Source of the DNA: an uncultured Castellaniella sp.
GTDB lineage: Bacteria > Pseudomonadota > Gammaproteobacteria > Burkholderiales > Burkholderiaceae_B
Reading direction: 5' to 3'
DNA length: 64,000 bases
Assembly (NCBI RefSeq): GCF_937988725.1
Contig: NZ_CALKHS010000009.1
Coordinates: forward strand, 310,001 to 374,000
The notes beneath the pieces are model-generated. The model searched no databases and was not told where the DNA came from. It worked only from the letters and a program-made list of their open reading frames with translations. How positions within the stretch are numbered: position 1 is the first letter of the stretch; each line of letters begins with the position of its first letter. A program made the position numbers and the translations under genes. Shown here piece by piece: positions 44,256-53,075 of this stretch.

Positions 44256-44288
44256 ACTGTATTGGCCGTATCACGACAACTGTATTGG
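44256..44288. promoter_or_regulatory. Direct repeats in the aminotransferase-mocR intergenic region
   Basis: ACTGTATTGG occurs at 44256-44265 and again at 44279-44288, 23 bases apart in the same orientation. ACAGTG (44234-44239) is an inverted copy of the CACTGT at the first repeat. Direct repeats in a divergent promoter are typical of GabR/MocR sites. Confidence 0.65.
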
Positions 44289-44290
44289 TC

Positions 44291-45712
44291 ATGATCCTGT
44301 TCACTCCCAAGCGCCCTCCGCCCGACGGCCGGACCCTGGTCGACCAGGCCGTGGATGCCATCGAACAGGCCATCGACGCCCGCATCCTGCGCCCGGGCAT
44401 GGTCCTGCCCTCGGTCCGGCAATTCGCGCGCGACCATCGCCTGTCCACCTTCACCGTCATGACCGCCTACAACCGGCTGGTCGCGCGGGGGCGTCTGCAA
44501 TCCCGCCCAGGCATCGACTACCGCGTCGCCCGCCCCGCCCCGGCCCGGCCGCCGGCCGCCGCCTGGGAAGCGCCGCAGGTGGGCCCCGCCTGGCTGCTGT
44601 CCGACGTCTTCGCCGATCACTCCATGGCCATCAAGGCCGGCTGCGGCTGGCTGCCGCCCGACTGGCACAACGAAGCCGGCCTGCAGCATGCCCTGCGCCA
44701 GCTGGTGCGGGTGCCCGTCGGCCAGATGGCGTCCTACGGACACCCGCTGGGCTACCACCCCCTGCGCGAGCACATCGCCCACCACCTGGGCGGCTACGGC
44801 CTGGCGGCGGACGCGGGACAGATCCTGCTGACCCACGGGGCGACCCAGGCGCTGGACATCGTCATCCGGACCGCGCTGAAGCCCGGGGACCACGTCGCCG
44901 TCGAAGCGCCCTGCTACGCCAACCTGCTGCAGATCCTGGCCATGAACGGCGTCATCGCGCATGGCGTGCCCCGCACCCCGGACGGACTGGACGAGGACGC
45001 CCTGGACGCCCTGGCCGGCGCGCACCCGCTGCGGGCGGTCTTTGTCACCACTGTCCTGCAGAACCCGACCGGCGCCAGCTTCACCATGGCGGGCGCCTTC
45101 CGGTTGCTGCAACTGGCGGAACGCCATGATCTGCTGGTCGTGGAAGACGATGTGTCGCGCGAGCTGCTGCTGGAGCCCGCGCCCCTGCTGGCCGCGCTGG
45201 CCAGCACGCGGCGCGTGGTCTACGTATCGGGTTTCGCCAAGAGCGTGATGCCCTCGCTGCGAGTCGGATACCTGCTGTGCGAACCGAATCTGCTGCGGCG
45301 CTGCGCCCAGACCAAGATGTCGCTGGGGCTGACGTCCGCGGAGATCATGGAGCGCACGGCCTGCCAGGTCCTGCGCGACGGCCGGCAGGGCCCCTACCTG
45401 CGCGGCGTGCGGGAGCGCCTGGGCCAGGCCCACGACCAGACCTGCCAGAGGATGCGCGAGGCCGGCTTCGAGATCGCCCACGAACCCGGCGCGGGCCTGT
45501 TCCTGTGGGCGCGGCCCCGCCAGGCGCTGGATCACCCGGGCGGCGCCATCGGCCTGGCGGCCCGGGCCCTGAAGGCCGGCATCTGGCTGGCGCCCGGGGC
45601 CTACTTCTACCCGGACAGGCGCGACGAAGGCTGGTTCCGCTTCAATGTGGCGTATTCGTCCGCGCCGGCGCTCTGGGCTTTCTTTCGCGAGGCCGCCCGA
45701 AACCCGGAATGA
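44291..45712 (+). CDS. MocR/GabR-type regulator (GntR HTH fused to aminotransferase domain)
   Basis: 473 residues. N-terminal GntR winged helix (about 10-80: AIEQAIDARILRPGMVLPSV, TVMTAYNRLVARGRLQSRPG), then a class I aminotransferase-like domain with the PLP lysine in YVSGFAKSVMPSLRVGYLL and LLVVEDDVSRELL. In GabR-type proteins PLP plus an amine substrate switches the regulator and it activates a divergent aminotransferase gene; the layout here fits. The start at 44291 is the ATG just after the second direct repeat, so autorepression is likely. The frame runs far upstream only as an antisense shadow. Confidence 0.9.
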   Translation: MILFTPKRPPPDGRTLVDQAVDAIEQAIDARILRPGMVLPSVRQFARDHRLSTFTVMTAYNRLVARGRLQSRPGIDYRVARPAPARPPAAAWEAPQVGPAWLLSDVFADHSMAIKAGCGWLPPDWHNEAGLQHALRQLVRVPVGQMASYGHPLGYHPLREHIAHHLGGYGLAADAGQILLTHGATQALDIVIRTALKPGDHVAVEAPCYANLLQILAMNGVIAHGVPRTPDGLDEDALDALAGAHPLRAVFVTTVLQNPTGASFTMAGAFRLLQLAERHDLLVVEDDVSRELLLEPAPLLAALASTRRVVYVSGFAKSVMPSLRVGYLLCEPNLLRRCAQTKMSLGLTSAEIMERTACQVLRDGRQGPYLRGVRERLGQAHDQTCQRMREAGFEIAHEPGAGLFLWARPRQALDHPGGAIGLAARALKAGIWLAPGAYFYPDRRDEGWFRFNVAYSSAPALWAFFREAARNPE

Positions 45713-45739
45713 GGCCGGGCACGGAGCCGGCCCCGCCCG

Positions 45740-47548
45740 TCAGACCGGTTCGGTGCGCGCCAGCAGCCAGTCGCGGGCGGCGCCGTCCACCAGCGGCAGC
45801 AGGCGTTCGCGGACCTGCCGATGGTAACCGTCCAGCCAGTCCCGCTCGTCGGCCGACAGCAGTTCGCGCACCACGCAGCGGGTGTCGATGGGACACAGCG
45901 TGACGGTTTCGAACCCCAGGAAGGATCCGAAGGCCGTCTGCGCCGCCGGCACGGCCAGCACCAGGTTTTCGATGCGGATGCCCCATTGACCGTCGCGGTA
46001 CAGGCCGGGCTCGTTGGAGGTCAGCATGCCGGCCCGCATGCCCTGATGGGGCCGCGCGTGGGCCCGCACCGAGATCGACTGCGGGCCTTCGTGCACGTTC
46101 AGGAAATAGCCCACCCCATGCCCCGTGCCGTGACCGTAATCCAGGCCCCGCCGCCACAGGGGCATGCGGGCGACGGCATCCAGCACCGAAGAGGCCGTGT
46201 CGACGGGGAACTGCGCCCGCGCCAGGGCGATATGCGCCTGCAGCACGGCGGTGTAATCGGCCCGCTGCGCCGCCGACGGCGCGCCCACGGGCACCACGCG
46301 GGTGATGTCGGTGGTGCCGCCCAGATACTGCCCGCCGGAATCGATCAGCAGCAGGCCGTCGCCCTGGATCACGGCATGGGACGATTCGGTCGCCCGGTAA
46401 TGCGGCATGGCGCCGTTGGCGTTGAAGCCGGCGATGGTGGCGAAACTGAGGCTGACGAAGCCCGGCCGCCGGGCGCGGGCCGCCGACAGGCGGGTGTCCA
46501 CGTCGATTTCCGTGATGCGTTCGCCCGCCGCCAGGGCGGCTTCGAACCAGGCGAAGAATTCGCACAGGGCGGCGCCATCCTGGGCCATGGTCTGGCGGAC
46601 GTTATCGGCCTCGGCCGCGTTCTTGACGGATTTCAGCAGCTGGGAAGGATTGATGGACTCGATCACGCGCACCTGGGCGGCGTGCGACAGGGTGCCCGCC
46701 GTCACCCGGGCCGGGTCCACCAGCAGGGCCGCGTCGACGGGCAGGCTGCTCAGGTCCCCCGCCAGGGCCGTGTAATCATTCAGTTCGACCCCGTCGGCCG
46801 CCAGACGGGCCGCCAGGTCCGGGGCGATCTTGCCCGGCGCCACGTACAGGCGCGCCCGATCGGCATCCAGCAGCGCATGCGCCAGGAAGACGGGGTTGTA
46901 GTCCACGTCGGCCCCGCGCAGGTTCAGCAGCCAGGCGATGTCGTCCAGGGAGGACAGCAGATGATGATCCGCCCCCAGGTCCCGCATGGCGGCGCGCACG
47001 GCGGCCAGGTTGTCGGCCCGGCTGCGGCAGGCGTGCGGCGGCAGGTGTTCGAAGACCGCCGCCATCGGCAGCTCCGGCCGGTCGGCCCAGACGGCGCCGA
47101 CCGGGTCCTGGTTCAGCACCAGGCTGACGCCGGCGGTCTCCAGGGCTTTGCGCCAGCGCGCAGCGGAGGCCCGGTCCATCACCCGGCCGTCCACCGCCAG
47201 ACCGTCGCCGCGCCGCAGGTGCGCCACGGCCCAGTCGAGCATGTCGGGCACGTCGGGCGCCCCGGCCCGCATCAGGGCGATGCCGGAACCCCGCAGCTGG
47301 GATTCCGCCTGCACCCAGTAGCGGCTATCGGTCCACAGGCCGGCGAAGTCGGCCGTCACCAGCAGGCTGCCCGCCGAGCCGTCGAAGCCCGACAGCCAGG
47401 CCCGCGCCGCCCAGTGTTCGGGCAGGTATTCCGACAGATGCGGATCAGCCGTGGGCACCAGGCAGGCCTGCAGGCCCGCCAGGGCCAGCTGCCCGCGCAA
47501 GGCGGCGATGCGATCGGCAGGCGCCGCCAGGGCATGCAACAGAGTCAC
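45740..47548 (-). CDS. Xaa-Pro aminopeptidase (M24 family, long form)
   Basis: 602 residues, the long three-domain form of aminopeptidase P like eukaryotic XPNPEP1. Two creatinase-like N-terminal domains (LWTDSRYWVQAESQL is a landmark) precede the pita-bread domain with the metal ligands in DSGGQYLGGTTDITR, HGTGHGVGYFLNVHEGP, TSNEPGLYRDG and GIRIENLVL. It removes an N-terminal residue preceding proline. I choose a GTG at 47548 (VTLLHALAAP) because GAAGGAAA lies five bases upstream; no in-frame ATG fits. It follows scoB by ten bases. Confidence 0.9.
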   Translation of the reverse strand: MTLLHALAAPADRIAALRGQLALAGLQACLVPTADPHLSEYLPEHWAARAWLSGFDGSAGSLLVTADFAGLWTDSRYWVQAESQLRGSGIALMRAGAPDVPDMLDWAVAHLRRGDGLAVDGRVMDRASAARWRKALETAGVSLVLNQDPVGAVWADRPELPMAAVFEHLPPHACRSRADNLAAVRAAMRDLGADHHLLSSLDDIAWLLNLRGADVDYNPVFLAHALLDADRARLYVAPGKIAPDLAARLAADGVELNDYTALAGDLSSLPVDAALLVDPARVTAGTLSHAAQVRVIESINPSQLLKSVKNAAEADNVRQTMAQDGAALCEFFAWFEAALAAGERITEIDVDTRLSAARARRPGFVSLSFATIAGFNANGAMPHYRATESSHAVIQGDGLLLIDSGGQYLGGTTDITRVVPVGAPSAAQRADYTAVLQAHIALARAQFPVDTASSVLDAVARMPLWRRGLDYGHGTGHGVGYFLNVHEGPQSISVRAHARPHQGMRAGMLTSNEPGLYRDGQWGIRIENLVLAVPAAQTAFGSFLGFETVTLCPIDTRCVVRELLSADERDWLDGYHRQVRERLLPLVDGAARDWLLARTEPV

Positions 47549-47558
47549 GGTATTTCCT

Positions 47559-48212
47559 TCAGGCGACCGCCGAGGTGTCCAGCTTGGCGGTGGTCTTGGC
47601 GCGGATTTCATCCACCGTGACGCCCGGGGCCAGTTCGGTCAGGCGCAGGCCGCCGTCGGTGACTTCCATGACGCCCAGATCGGTGATGATCAGGTTGACC
47701 ACCCCGACCCCCGTCAGCGGCAGGGTGCATTCGGGCAGCAGTTTCAGGGATTCGGTGCCGTCCTTGGCGCGGGCGACGTGTTCCATCAGGACCACGACCT
47801 TGCCCACGCCGGCCACCAGGTCCATGGCGCCGCCCATGCCCTTGATCATCTTGCCGGGAATCATCCAGTTGGCCAGGTCGCCCTTCTCGGACACCTGCAT
47901 GGCGCCCAGGATGGCCAGGTTGATCTTGCCGCCCCGGATCATGCCGAAGGAATCGGCCGAAGCGAAAATCGAGGAGCCCGGCAGCGTGGTGACGGTCTGC
48001 TTGCCGGCGTTGATCAGGTCGGCGTCGACCTGGTCGTCCTTCGGGAACGGGCCGATGCCCAGCAGGCCGTTTTCCGACTGCAGCCAGACTTCCATGCCGC
48101 TGGGCACGAAGTTGGCCACCATGGTCGGCAGGCCGATTCCCAGGTTCACATAGAACCCGTCTTGCAATTCCTTGGCGGCGCGCGCCGCCATCTGTTCACG
48201 ATCCCAAGCCAT
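47559..48212 (-). CDS. scoB: 3-oxoacid CoA-transferase subunit B
   Basis: 217-residue beta subunit of a succinyl-CoA:3-ketoacid (or 3-oxoadipate) CoA-transferase. The catalytic glutamate lies in LQSENGLLGIGPFP, and GSSIFASADSFGMIRGGKIN and GAMQVSEKGDLANWMIPGK are family segments. Together with subunit A it activates acetoacetate for oxidation. AAGGGGG precedes the ATG. Confidence 0.94.
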   Translation of the reverse strand: MAWDREQMAARAAKELQDGFYVNLGIGLPTMVANFVPSGMEVWLQSENGLLGIGPFPKDDQVDADLINAGKQTVTTLPGSSIFASADSFGMIRGGKINLAILGAMQVSEKGDLANWMIPGKMIKGMGGAMDLVAGVGKVVVLMEHVARAKDGTESLKLLPECTLPLTGVGVVNLIITDLGVMEVTDGGLRLTELAPGVTVDEIRAKTTAKLDTSAVA

Positions 48213-48226
48213 TGTGTGCCCCCTTT

Positions 48227-48922
48227 TTATTGACGGATGGTGCGTTGTTCGATGCGCTTTTCAGGATGCGCATTGAGGACGATGCGGTGCACGTAGATGC
48301 CCGGCAGGTGGATCTCATCCGGATCGAAGGCGCCGGTGGGCACGATTTCCTCGACCTCGGCCACGGTGATCCTGCCCGCCATCGCGACGTTGGGATTGAA
48401 GTTGCGCGCCGTGCGGCGGAAGACCAGATTGCCGCTGCGGTCGGCCTTCCAGGCCTTGACCAGGGAGACGTCCGGCGTCAGGGATCGTTCCATCAGATAG
48501 GTGCGGCCGTTGAATTCACGGGTTTCCTTGCCGTCGGCCACCACGGTGCCCACCCCGGTGGGCGTGAAAAAGGCCGGAATGCCGGCCCCGCCCGCGCGCA
48601 GCTTTTCGGCCAGCGTGCCTTGCGGCGTGAATTCGAGCTCCAGTTCGTTCGCCATGTACTGGCGGGCGAATTCCTTGTTCTCGCCGACGTAGGAGGCGAT
48701 CATCTTCTTGATCTGGCGCGTGGCCAGCAACTGCCCCAGGCCGAAATCATCGACCCCGGCGTTGTTGCTGACGCAGGTCAGGCCATGCACCCCGGAATCC
48801 CGCAGCGCTGCGATCAGGGCTTCGGGGATGCCACACAGCCCGAAGCCGCCGACGGCGATCATCTGATTGTCGGCCACGATGCCCTTCAAGGCAGCGGCAG
48901 CGCTTTCATAGACTTTATCCAT
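48227..48922 (-). CDS. scoA: 3-oxoacid CoA-transferase subunit A
   Basis: 231-residue alpha subunit. The family motif GGFGLCGIPEALIAAL is at the start and ELEFTPQGTLAEKLRAGGAG and IPAFFTPTGVGT follow. AAAGGAAA lies ahead of the ATG. Fifteen bases separate it from scoB. The pair cannot be told apart from the 3-oxoadipate CoA-transferase PcaIJ with certainty, but no other protocatechuate genes are nearby, so acetoacetate use is favoured. Confidence 0.93.
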   Translation of the reverse strand: MDKVYESAAAALKGIVADNQMIAVGGFGLCGIPEALIAALRDSGVHGLTCVSNNAGVDDFGLGQLLATRQIKKMIASYVGENKEFARQYMANELELEFTPQGTLAEKLRAGGAGIPAFFTPTGVGTVVADGKETREFNGRTYLMERSLTPDVSLVKAWKADRSGNLVFRRTARNFNPNVAMAGRITVAEVEEIVPTGAFDPDEIHLPGIYVHRIVLNAHPEKRIEQRTIRQ

Positions 48923-48958
48923 ACGACGTTTCCTTTGAGACGAACTGAAAAATACGAC

Positions 48959-49396
48959 TCATGCTGAAAAACAGCGCATCAGCATACGCCGGTCGGCATC
49001 GGTCCAGGGAACCGGCCGCCCGGTTGCGCCATCGGCGCAGACCAGCACATTGCGCCCCCGGGCATGCAGCGCCCGCGGGTCATCCGCATCGGCAATCCAG
49101 CAGTCCAGTTCGACGCTGGTGCGCCCCACCCGCAGCAGCTTCATGCCGACGACAACACAGGCAGGATACAACAGCGGTTTGAGAAAATCACACGAGGCGT
49201 GGGCCAGCACGCCGAAGCGGCCCCCGGCGCCATCCAACCCCATGGCGGAAAACAAACGTACGCGAGCTTCTTCGAAATAACGGAAGTAGGCCACGTTGTT
49301 GACGTGGCGCAGGGCATCCATGTCGCCCCAGCGGACTTCGACCCGGATTTCAAACGTTCCCGAAGGTGTTTGAATATCAACGACTTCCGTGGGCAT
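48959..49396 (-). CDS. Acyl-CoA thioesterase, 4HBT/YbgC-like hotdog fold
   Basis: 145 residues with RVEVRWGDMDALRHVNNVAY followed by FRYFEEAR, the active-site pattern (Asp, then HVNN) of 4-hydroxybenzoyl-CoA-thioesterase-type hotdog enzymes. Hydrolyses short acyl-CoA esters; the exact substrate is unknown. The start at 49396 is backed by AAGGAG seven bases upstream; MFK at 49414 is an alternative. It is divergent from the ETF-ubiquinone oxidoreductase gene. Confidence 0.87.
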   Translation of the reverse strand: MPTEVVDIQTPSGTFEIRVEVRWGDMDALRHVNNVAYFRYFEEARVRLFSAMGLDGAGGRFGVLAHASCDFLKPLLYPACVVVGMKLLRVGRTSVELDCWIADADDPRALHARGRNVLVCADGATGRPVPWTDADRRMLMRCFSA

Positions 49397-49505
49397 CGAG
49401 GGCTCCTTGAACATGGGCCGGCGGGCCCGTGGACGAAAGTGCAGTATACCGATCTGCAATACAATGGCCGGCAATCCAAGCATCAGAAAACGGGAGCCAT
49501 CCATC

Positions 49506-51152
49506 ATGACTGAACGTGAATCCATGGAATACGACGTCGTCGTCGTCGGCGGGGGGCCGGCGGGGCTGTCGGCCGCCATCCGGCTGAAGCAACTGGCCGC
49601 CGAACGCGGCCAGGACGTCAGCGTCTGCGTCCTGGAAAAGGCGGCCGAGATCGGCGCCCACATCCTGTCGGGCTGTGTGATGGACCCTCGCGCGCTCAAC
49701 GAACTGATCCCCGACTGGAAGGAAAAGGGCGCTCCCTTGAACGTGCAGGTGCAGGAAGACCGTTTCCTCTTCCTGACCGAATCCGGCTCCCGCGGCACGC
49801 CCGCCTGGCTGCTGCCCGACTGTTTCAAGAACCACGGCAACTACATCGTGCGCCTGGGCCACGTCACCCGCTGGCTGGGCGAACAGGCCGAAGCCCTGGG
49901 CGTGGACGTGTTCCCCGGCTTCGCCGCCGCCGAGATCCTGTACGCGGAATCGGGCGCGGTGCGCGGCGTGCTGACCGGCGACATGGGCGTGGCCCGCGAC
50001 GGCAGCCACACCGACGCCTACCAGCCGGGCATGGAACTGCTGGCGCGCTACACGATCTTCGCCGAAGGCTCGCGCGGCCACCTGGGCCGCCAGTTGATCG
50101 AAAAATTCCGCCTGGACGCCGGCCGCGACCCGCAAAGCTACGCCATCGGCGTGAAGGAACTGTGGGAAGTCGATCCCGCCCAGGCCCGCCCGGGCACCGT
50201 CATGCACACGGCCGGCTGGCCGCTGGATTCCGACACCTACGGCGGATCTTTCCTGTACCATCTGGACGACAACCTGGTGGCCGTGGGCCTGGTGGTCGGC
50301 CTGGACTACGCCAACCCCTGGCTGTCGCCCTTCGAGGAATTCCAGCGCTACAAGACCCACCCCGCCATCCGCGCCACGCTCGAAGGCGGCAAGCGCATCG
50401 CCTACGGCGCCCGGTCCCTGACGGCCGGCGGCCTGCTGTCGCTGCCGAAGATGATCTTCCCCGGCGGCGCGCTGGTGGGCTGCGAAGCGGGCGTGCTGAA
50501 CGCCTCGCGCATCAAGGGCAGCCATTCCGCCATCAAGACCGGCGCTCTGGCCGCCGAAGCGGCCTTCGAGGCCCTGGCCGCCGGCCGCAGCCACGACGAA
50601 CTCACCGCCTACCCGGCCGCCTTCGAATCGTCCTGGCTGCATGCCGAACTGAACAAATCCCGCAACTTCAAGCAGTGGTTCAAGAAAGGCCGCACCATCG
50701 GCACCCTGATGACGGGGATCGAGCAATGGCTGCTGAAGGGCAACATCCCCTGGACCATCCACCGCAGCAAACCGGACCACGCCTGTCTGCAGCCGGCTGC
50801 CGAATGCGCGCGCATCGACTATCCGAAGCCCGACGGCAAGCTGACCTTCGACCGGCTCAGCTCCGTCTTCATCTCGAACACCAACCACGACGAAAACGAA
50901 CCCGTCCACCTGACGCTGAAGGACGCGGCCGTGCCGGTGAAGGTCAACCTGGCCAAGTTCGGCGGCCCCGAAGCCCGCTTCTGCCCGGCGGGGGTCTACG
51001 AATTCGTCAAGACCGAAACCGGCGAGGACAAGCTGCAGATCAATGCGCAGAACTGCGTGCACTGCAAGACCTGCGACATCAAGGACCCCACCCAGAACAT
51101 CGTCTGGGTCACGCCCCAGGGCGGCGAAGGGCCGGTCTACAACGGCATGTAA
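49506..51152 (+). CDS. Electron transfer flavoprotein-ubiquinone oxidoreductase
   Basis: 548-residue membrane-peripheral flavoprotein that passes electrons from acyl-CoA dehydrogenases, via ETF, to ubiquinone. FAD-binding motif VVVGGGPAGLSAAIRL, membrane-inserting segments in the middle (SLTAGGLLSLPKMIFPGGAL) and the [4Fe-4S] ligands RFCPAGVYEF plus NCVHCKTCDIKDPTQNI. The start at 49506 (MTERESMEYD) has GGGAG upstream and fits the family. It would serve the acyl-CoA dehydrogenase encoded 8 kb downstream among others. Confidence 0.96.
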   Translation: MTERESMEYDVVVVGGGPAGLSAAIRLKQLAAERGQDVSVCVLEKAAEIGAHILSGCVMDPRALNELIPDWKEKGAPLNVQVQEDRFLFLTESGSRGTPAWLLPDCFKNHGNYIVRLGHVTRWLGEQAEALGVDVFPGFAAAEILYAESGAVRGVLTGDMGVARDGSHTDAYQPGMELLARYTIFAEGSRGHLGRQLIEKFRLDAGRDPQSYAIGVKELWEVDPAQARPGTVMHTAGWPLDSDTYGGSFLYHLDDNLVAVGLVVGLDYANPWLSPFEEFQRYKTHPAIRATLEGGKRIAYGARSLTAGGLLSLPKMIFPGGALVGCEAGVLNASRIKGSHSAIKTGALAAEAAFEALAAGRSHDELTAYPAAFESSWLHAELNKSRNFKQWFKKGRTIGTLMTGIEQWLLKGNIPWTIHRSKPDHACLQPAAECARIDYPKPDGKLTFDRLSSVFISNTNHDENEPVHLTLKDAAVPVKVNLAKFGGPEARFCPAGVYEFVKTETGEDKLQINAQNCVHCKTCDIKDPTQNIVWVTPQGGEGPVYNGM

Positions 51153-51157
51153 GTGCC

Positions 51158-51814
51158 ATGGATATCGCCTACGCCACCAAATTCCTGGGCGCGCTGTTCG
51201 CCATCATGAACCCCTTCATCACCCTGCCGCTGTTCCTGGCGCTGACGGCGCAGAAATCCGTGGCTGAACAGCGCAACCTGGCGGTCGCCATCCTGGGATA
51301 CACCGCCGTCATGTGCATCGTGATCGCCCTGGCCGGCAGTCACATCATCAGCTTTTTCGGCGTCAGCCTGGATTCCTTCCGGGTGGCGGGCGGCATGGTG
51401 CTGATCGGCATCGCCCTGTCCATGCTCAACGGCCAGCCGATCACGTCCCACGAACGCGCCACCCAGGAAAAAAGCGCCAACACCGCGGCCGCCGCGGCCG
51501 AAGGCACGGACGACAATCCCGCCTTCTACCCCCTGACCTTCCCCATGATCATCGGCCCCGGCACGATCGCCACCCTGATCATCTACAGCGCCCAGGCCAG
51601 GGACTCCGCCCGCCTCGTCAGCTTCGGCGTCGTGCTGCTCGCCGTCCTGGCGGCCCTGTTCGCCGTGCTGTATTTCGCCGCGTCGATCGGCAGGCTGCTG
51701 TCCACCAAGATGCGCGTCATCATGGCCCGTGTCATGGGCATCATCCTGGCCGCCATCGCGGTGGAAATGGTGTTCGCGGGCGCCAAGGCCATGCTGCCGG
51801 GGCTGGCGCACTGA
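51158..51814 (+). CDS. MarC-family integral membrane protein
   Basis: 218 residues, six hydrophobic helices. LGALFAIMNPFITLPLFLAL is the MarC signature and FYPLTFPMIIGPGTIATLII the second conserved segment; a short acidic-alanine loop (about 108-120) joins the halves. MarC proteins were once linked to antibiotic resistance, but the function is unknown. It lies five bases after the ETF-QO stop. Confidence 0.88.
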   Translation: MDIAYATKFLGALFAIMNPFITLPLFLALTAQKSVAEQRNLAVAILGYTAVMCIVIALAGSHIISFFGVSLDSFRVAGGMVLIGIALSMLNGQPITSHERATQEKSANTAAAAAEGTDDNPAFYPLTFPMIIGPGTIATLIIYSAQARDSARLVSFGVVLLAVLAALFAVLYFAASIGRLLSTKMRVIMARVMGIILAAIAVEMVFAGAKAMLPGLAH

Positions 51815-51892
51815 CAATCCGGCCGCCACCGGACTCCTTGCGCTGCGCCGCGCCGTCGTCACGGGCAGCGGAGCAACCCACCAGAGACTAAC

Positions 51893-52876
51893 ATGACACC
51901 TGTCGAATTCGGCTTCCTGCTGATCCCGCAGTTTTCCATGCTGTCGTTTTCAGGCGTACTCGAGCCGCTGCGCATGGCCAACCGACTGGTGGAAACGCCG
52001 CTCTACCGCTGGCGAATGTTCACGCCGGAAAACCGTGCCGCGCCCGCCAGCAACGGTCTGCTGTTCGAACCCACCGGCCGCATGGAAGCCCCAGGCGCGC
52101 TCGACACATTGATTGTCGTGGCCGGCATCGATGCCAATACATACTGCACGCCGGACATCCTGGGTTGGCTACGTCGGCTGGCGGGAGGCGGTGTCAACCT
52201 TGGCGCGACCTCCGTCGGACCGCTGTTCCTGGCTCGCGCGGGCCTGCTGGACAACCATCGCTGCACCATCCACTGGGAAAACGTCGCGGGGCTGCGGGAA
52301 GAATTCCCGCTGCTGAACATTACCGACGAACTCTACGAAATCGACGGCCAGCGCCTGACCTGTTCGGGAGGGACGGCGGGCCTGGACATGATGATGCACC
52401 TCATCGGCCAACGGCATGGATACCGGCTGGCAACCGCCGTAGCGGAGCAATGCATCCATCCCGAAATCCGCAAATCCCAGGCCAGCCAGCGGCTGTCGCT
52501 GCGCAACCGTCTGAACGTAAACAACCCGCATCTGCTGGCCGCCATCGAATGCATGGAATTGCACCTGGAAGACACCCTGAGCGGCGCGCAGCTGGCCTCT
52601 CAGGTAGGCCTGTCAGTGCGGCAGTTGAACCGACTTTTCAGATCGAACCTCTCCGTTCCTCCAGGCGACTTCTATATGAACCTGCGCCTGGAGCGCGCCC
52701 GCGCCCTGCTGGAACAGACCAGTATGCCAGTGGCGGAAGTCAGCCTGGCCTGCGGGTTTGCCAGGACATCGCACTTCATCCGCCGCTTTCGCGAACGCTT
52801 CGGCCATACGCCCGTCGCCGCCCGCCGGCACCAGCGCGGACGCTACGTGGAAACGCCGGAGACAGTTAGGACCTGA
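51893..52876 (+). CDS. GlxA-type transcriptional regulator (DJ-1/PfpI domain plus AraC HTH)
   Basis: 327 residues. Residues 1-190 form a DJ-1/PfpI-like sensor domain (FGFLLIPQFSMLSFSGVLEP; CTIHWENVAGLREEFP). At the nucleophile elbow the sequence is GATSVGPLFLARAG, with no cysteine, so it is a ligand sensor and not an enzyme. Residues about 215-310 are an AraC/XylS double HTH (LSGAQLASQVGLSVRQLNRL; MPVAEVSLACGFARTSHFIR and RF). Relatives such as GbdR and CdhR respond to glycine betaine or carnitine and activate their catabolism. Placed directly ahead of the ABC-catabolic gene run in the same direction, it is probably its activator. Confidence 0.9.
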   Translation: MTPVEFGFLLIPQFSMLSFSGVLEPLRMANRLVETPLYRWRMFTPENRAAPASNGLLFEPTGRMEAPGALDTLIVVAGIDANTYCTPDILGWLRRLAGGGVNLGATSVGPLFLARAGLLDNHRCTIHWENVAGLREEFPLLNITDELYEIDGQRLTCSGGTAGLDMMMHLIGQRHGYRLATAVAEQCIHPEIRKSQASQRLSLRNRLNVNNPHLLAAIECMELHLEDTLSGAQLASQVGLSVRQLNRLFRSNLSVPPGDFYMNLRLERARALLEQTSMPVAEVSLACGFARTSHFIRRFRERFGHTPVAARRHQRGRYVETPETVRT

Positions 52877-53075
52877 AGCAGGACGTATTTCCGACAACGA
52901 CCATGTGGCGTCAAAAATAGAATATATAACGTCCGTTTCAGAGCATCAATGCGCCGATAGACACCCTACTATGGGCGCTCAAAGGCGGGAACCCGGCCAT
53001 GCGGCCGCGGAGGCCGCCACATAAAGGGCAGCTGCACGCACGGCACCCAGACGCCTCACAAGAGGAGACAGATTC
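52877..53075 (+). promoter_or_regulatory. Promoter region of the osmolyte-type uptake and catabolism operon
   Basis: 199 non-coding bases between the regulator and the first permease. An AT-rich core (AATAGAATATATAACG near 52914-52930) is flanked by two CGTC copies about 21 bases apart, a spacing that would suit an AraC-type activator. The exact promoter is not clear. AGAGGAG ends the region as ribosome-binding site of the permease. Confidence 0.45.
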
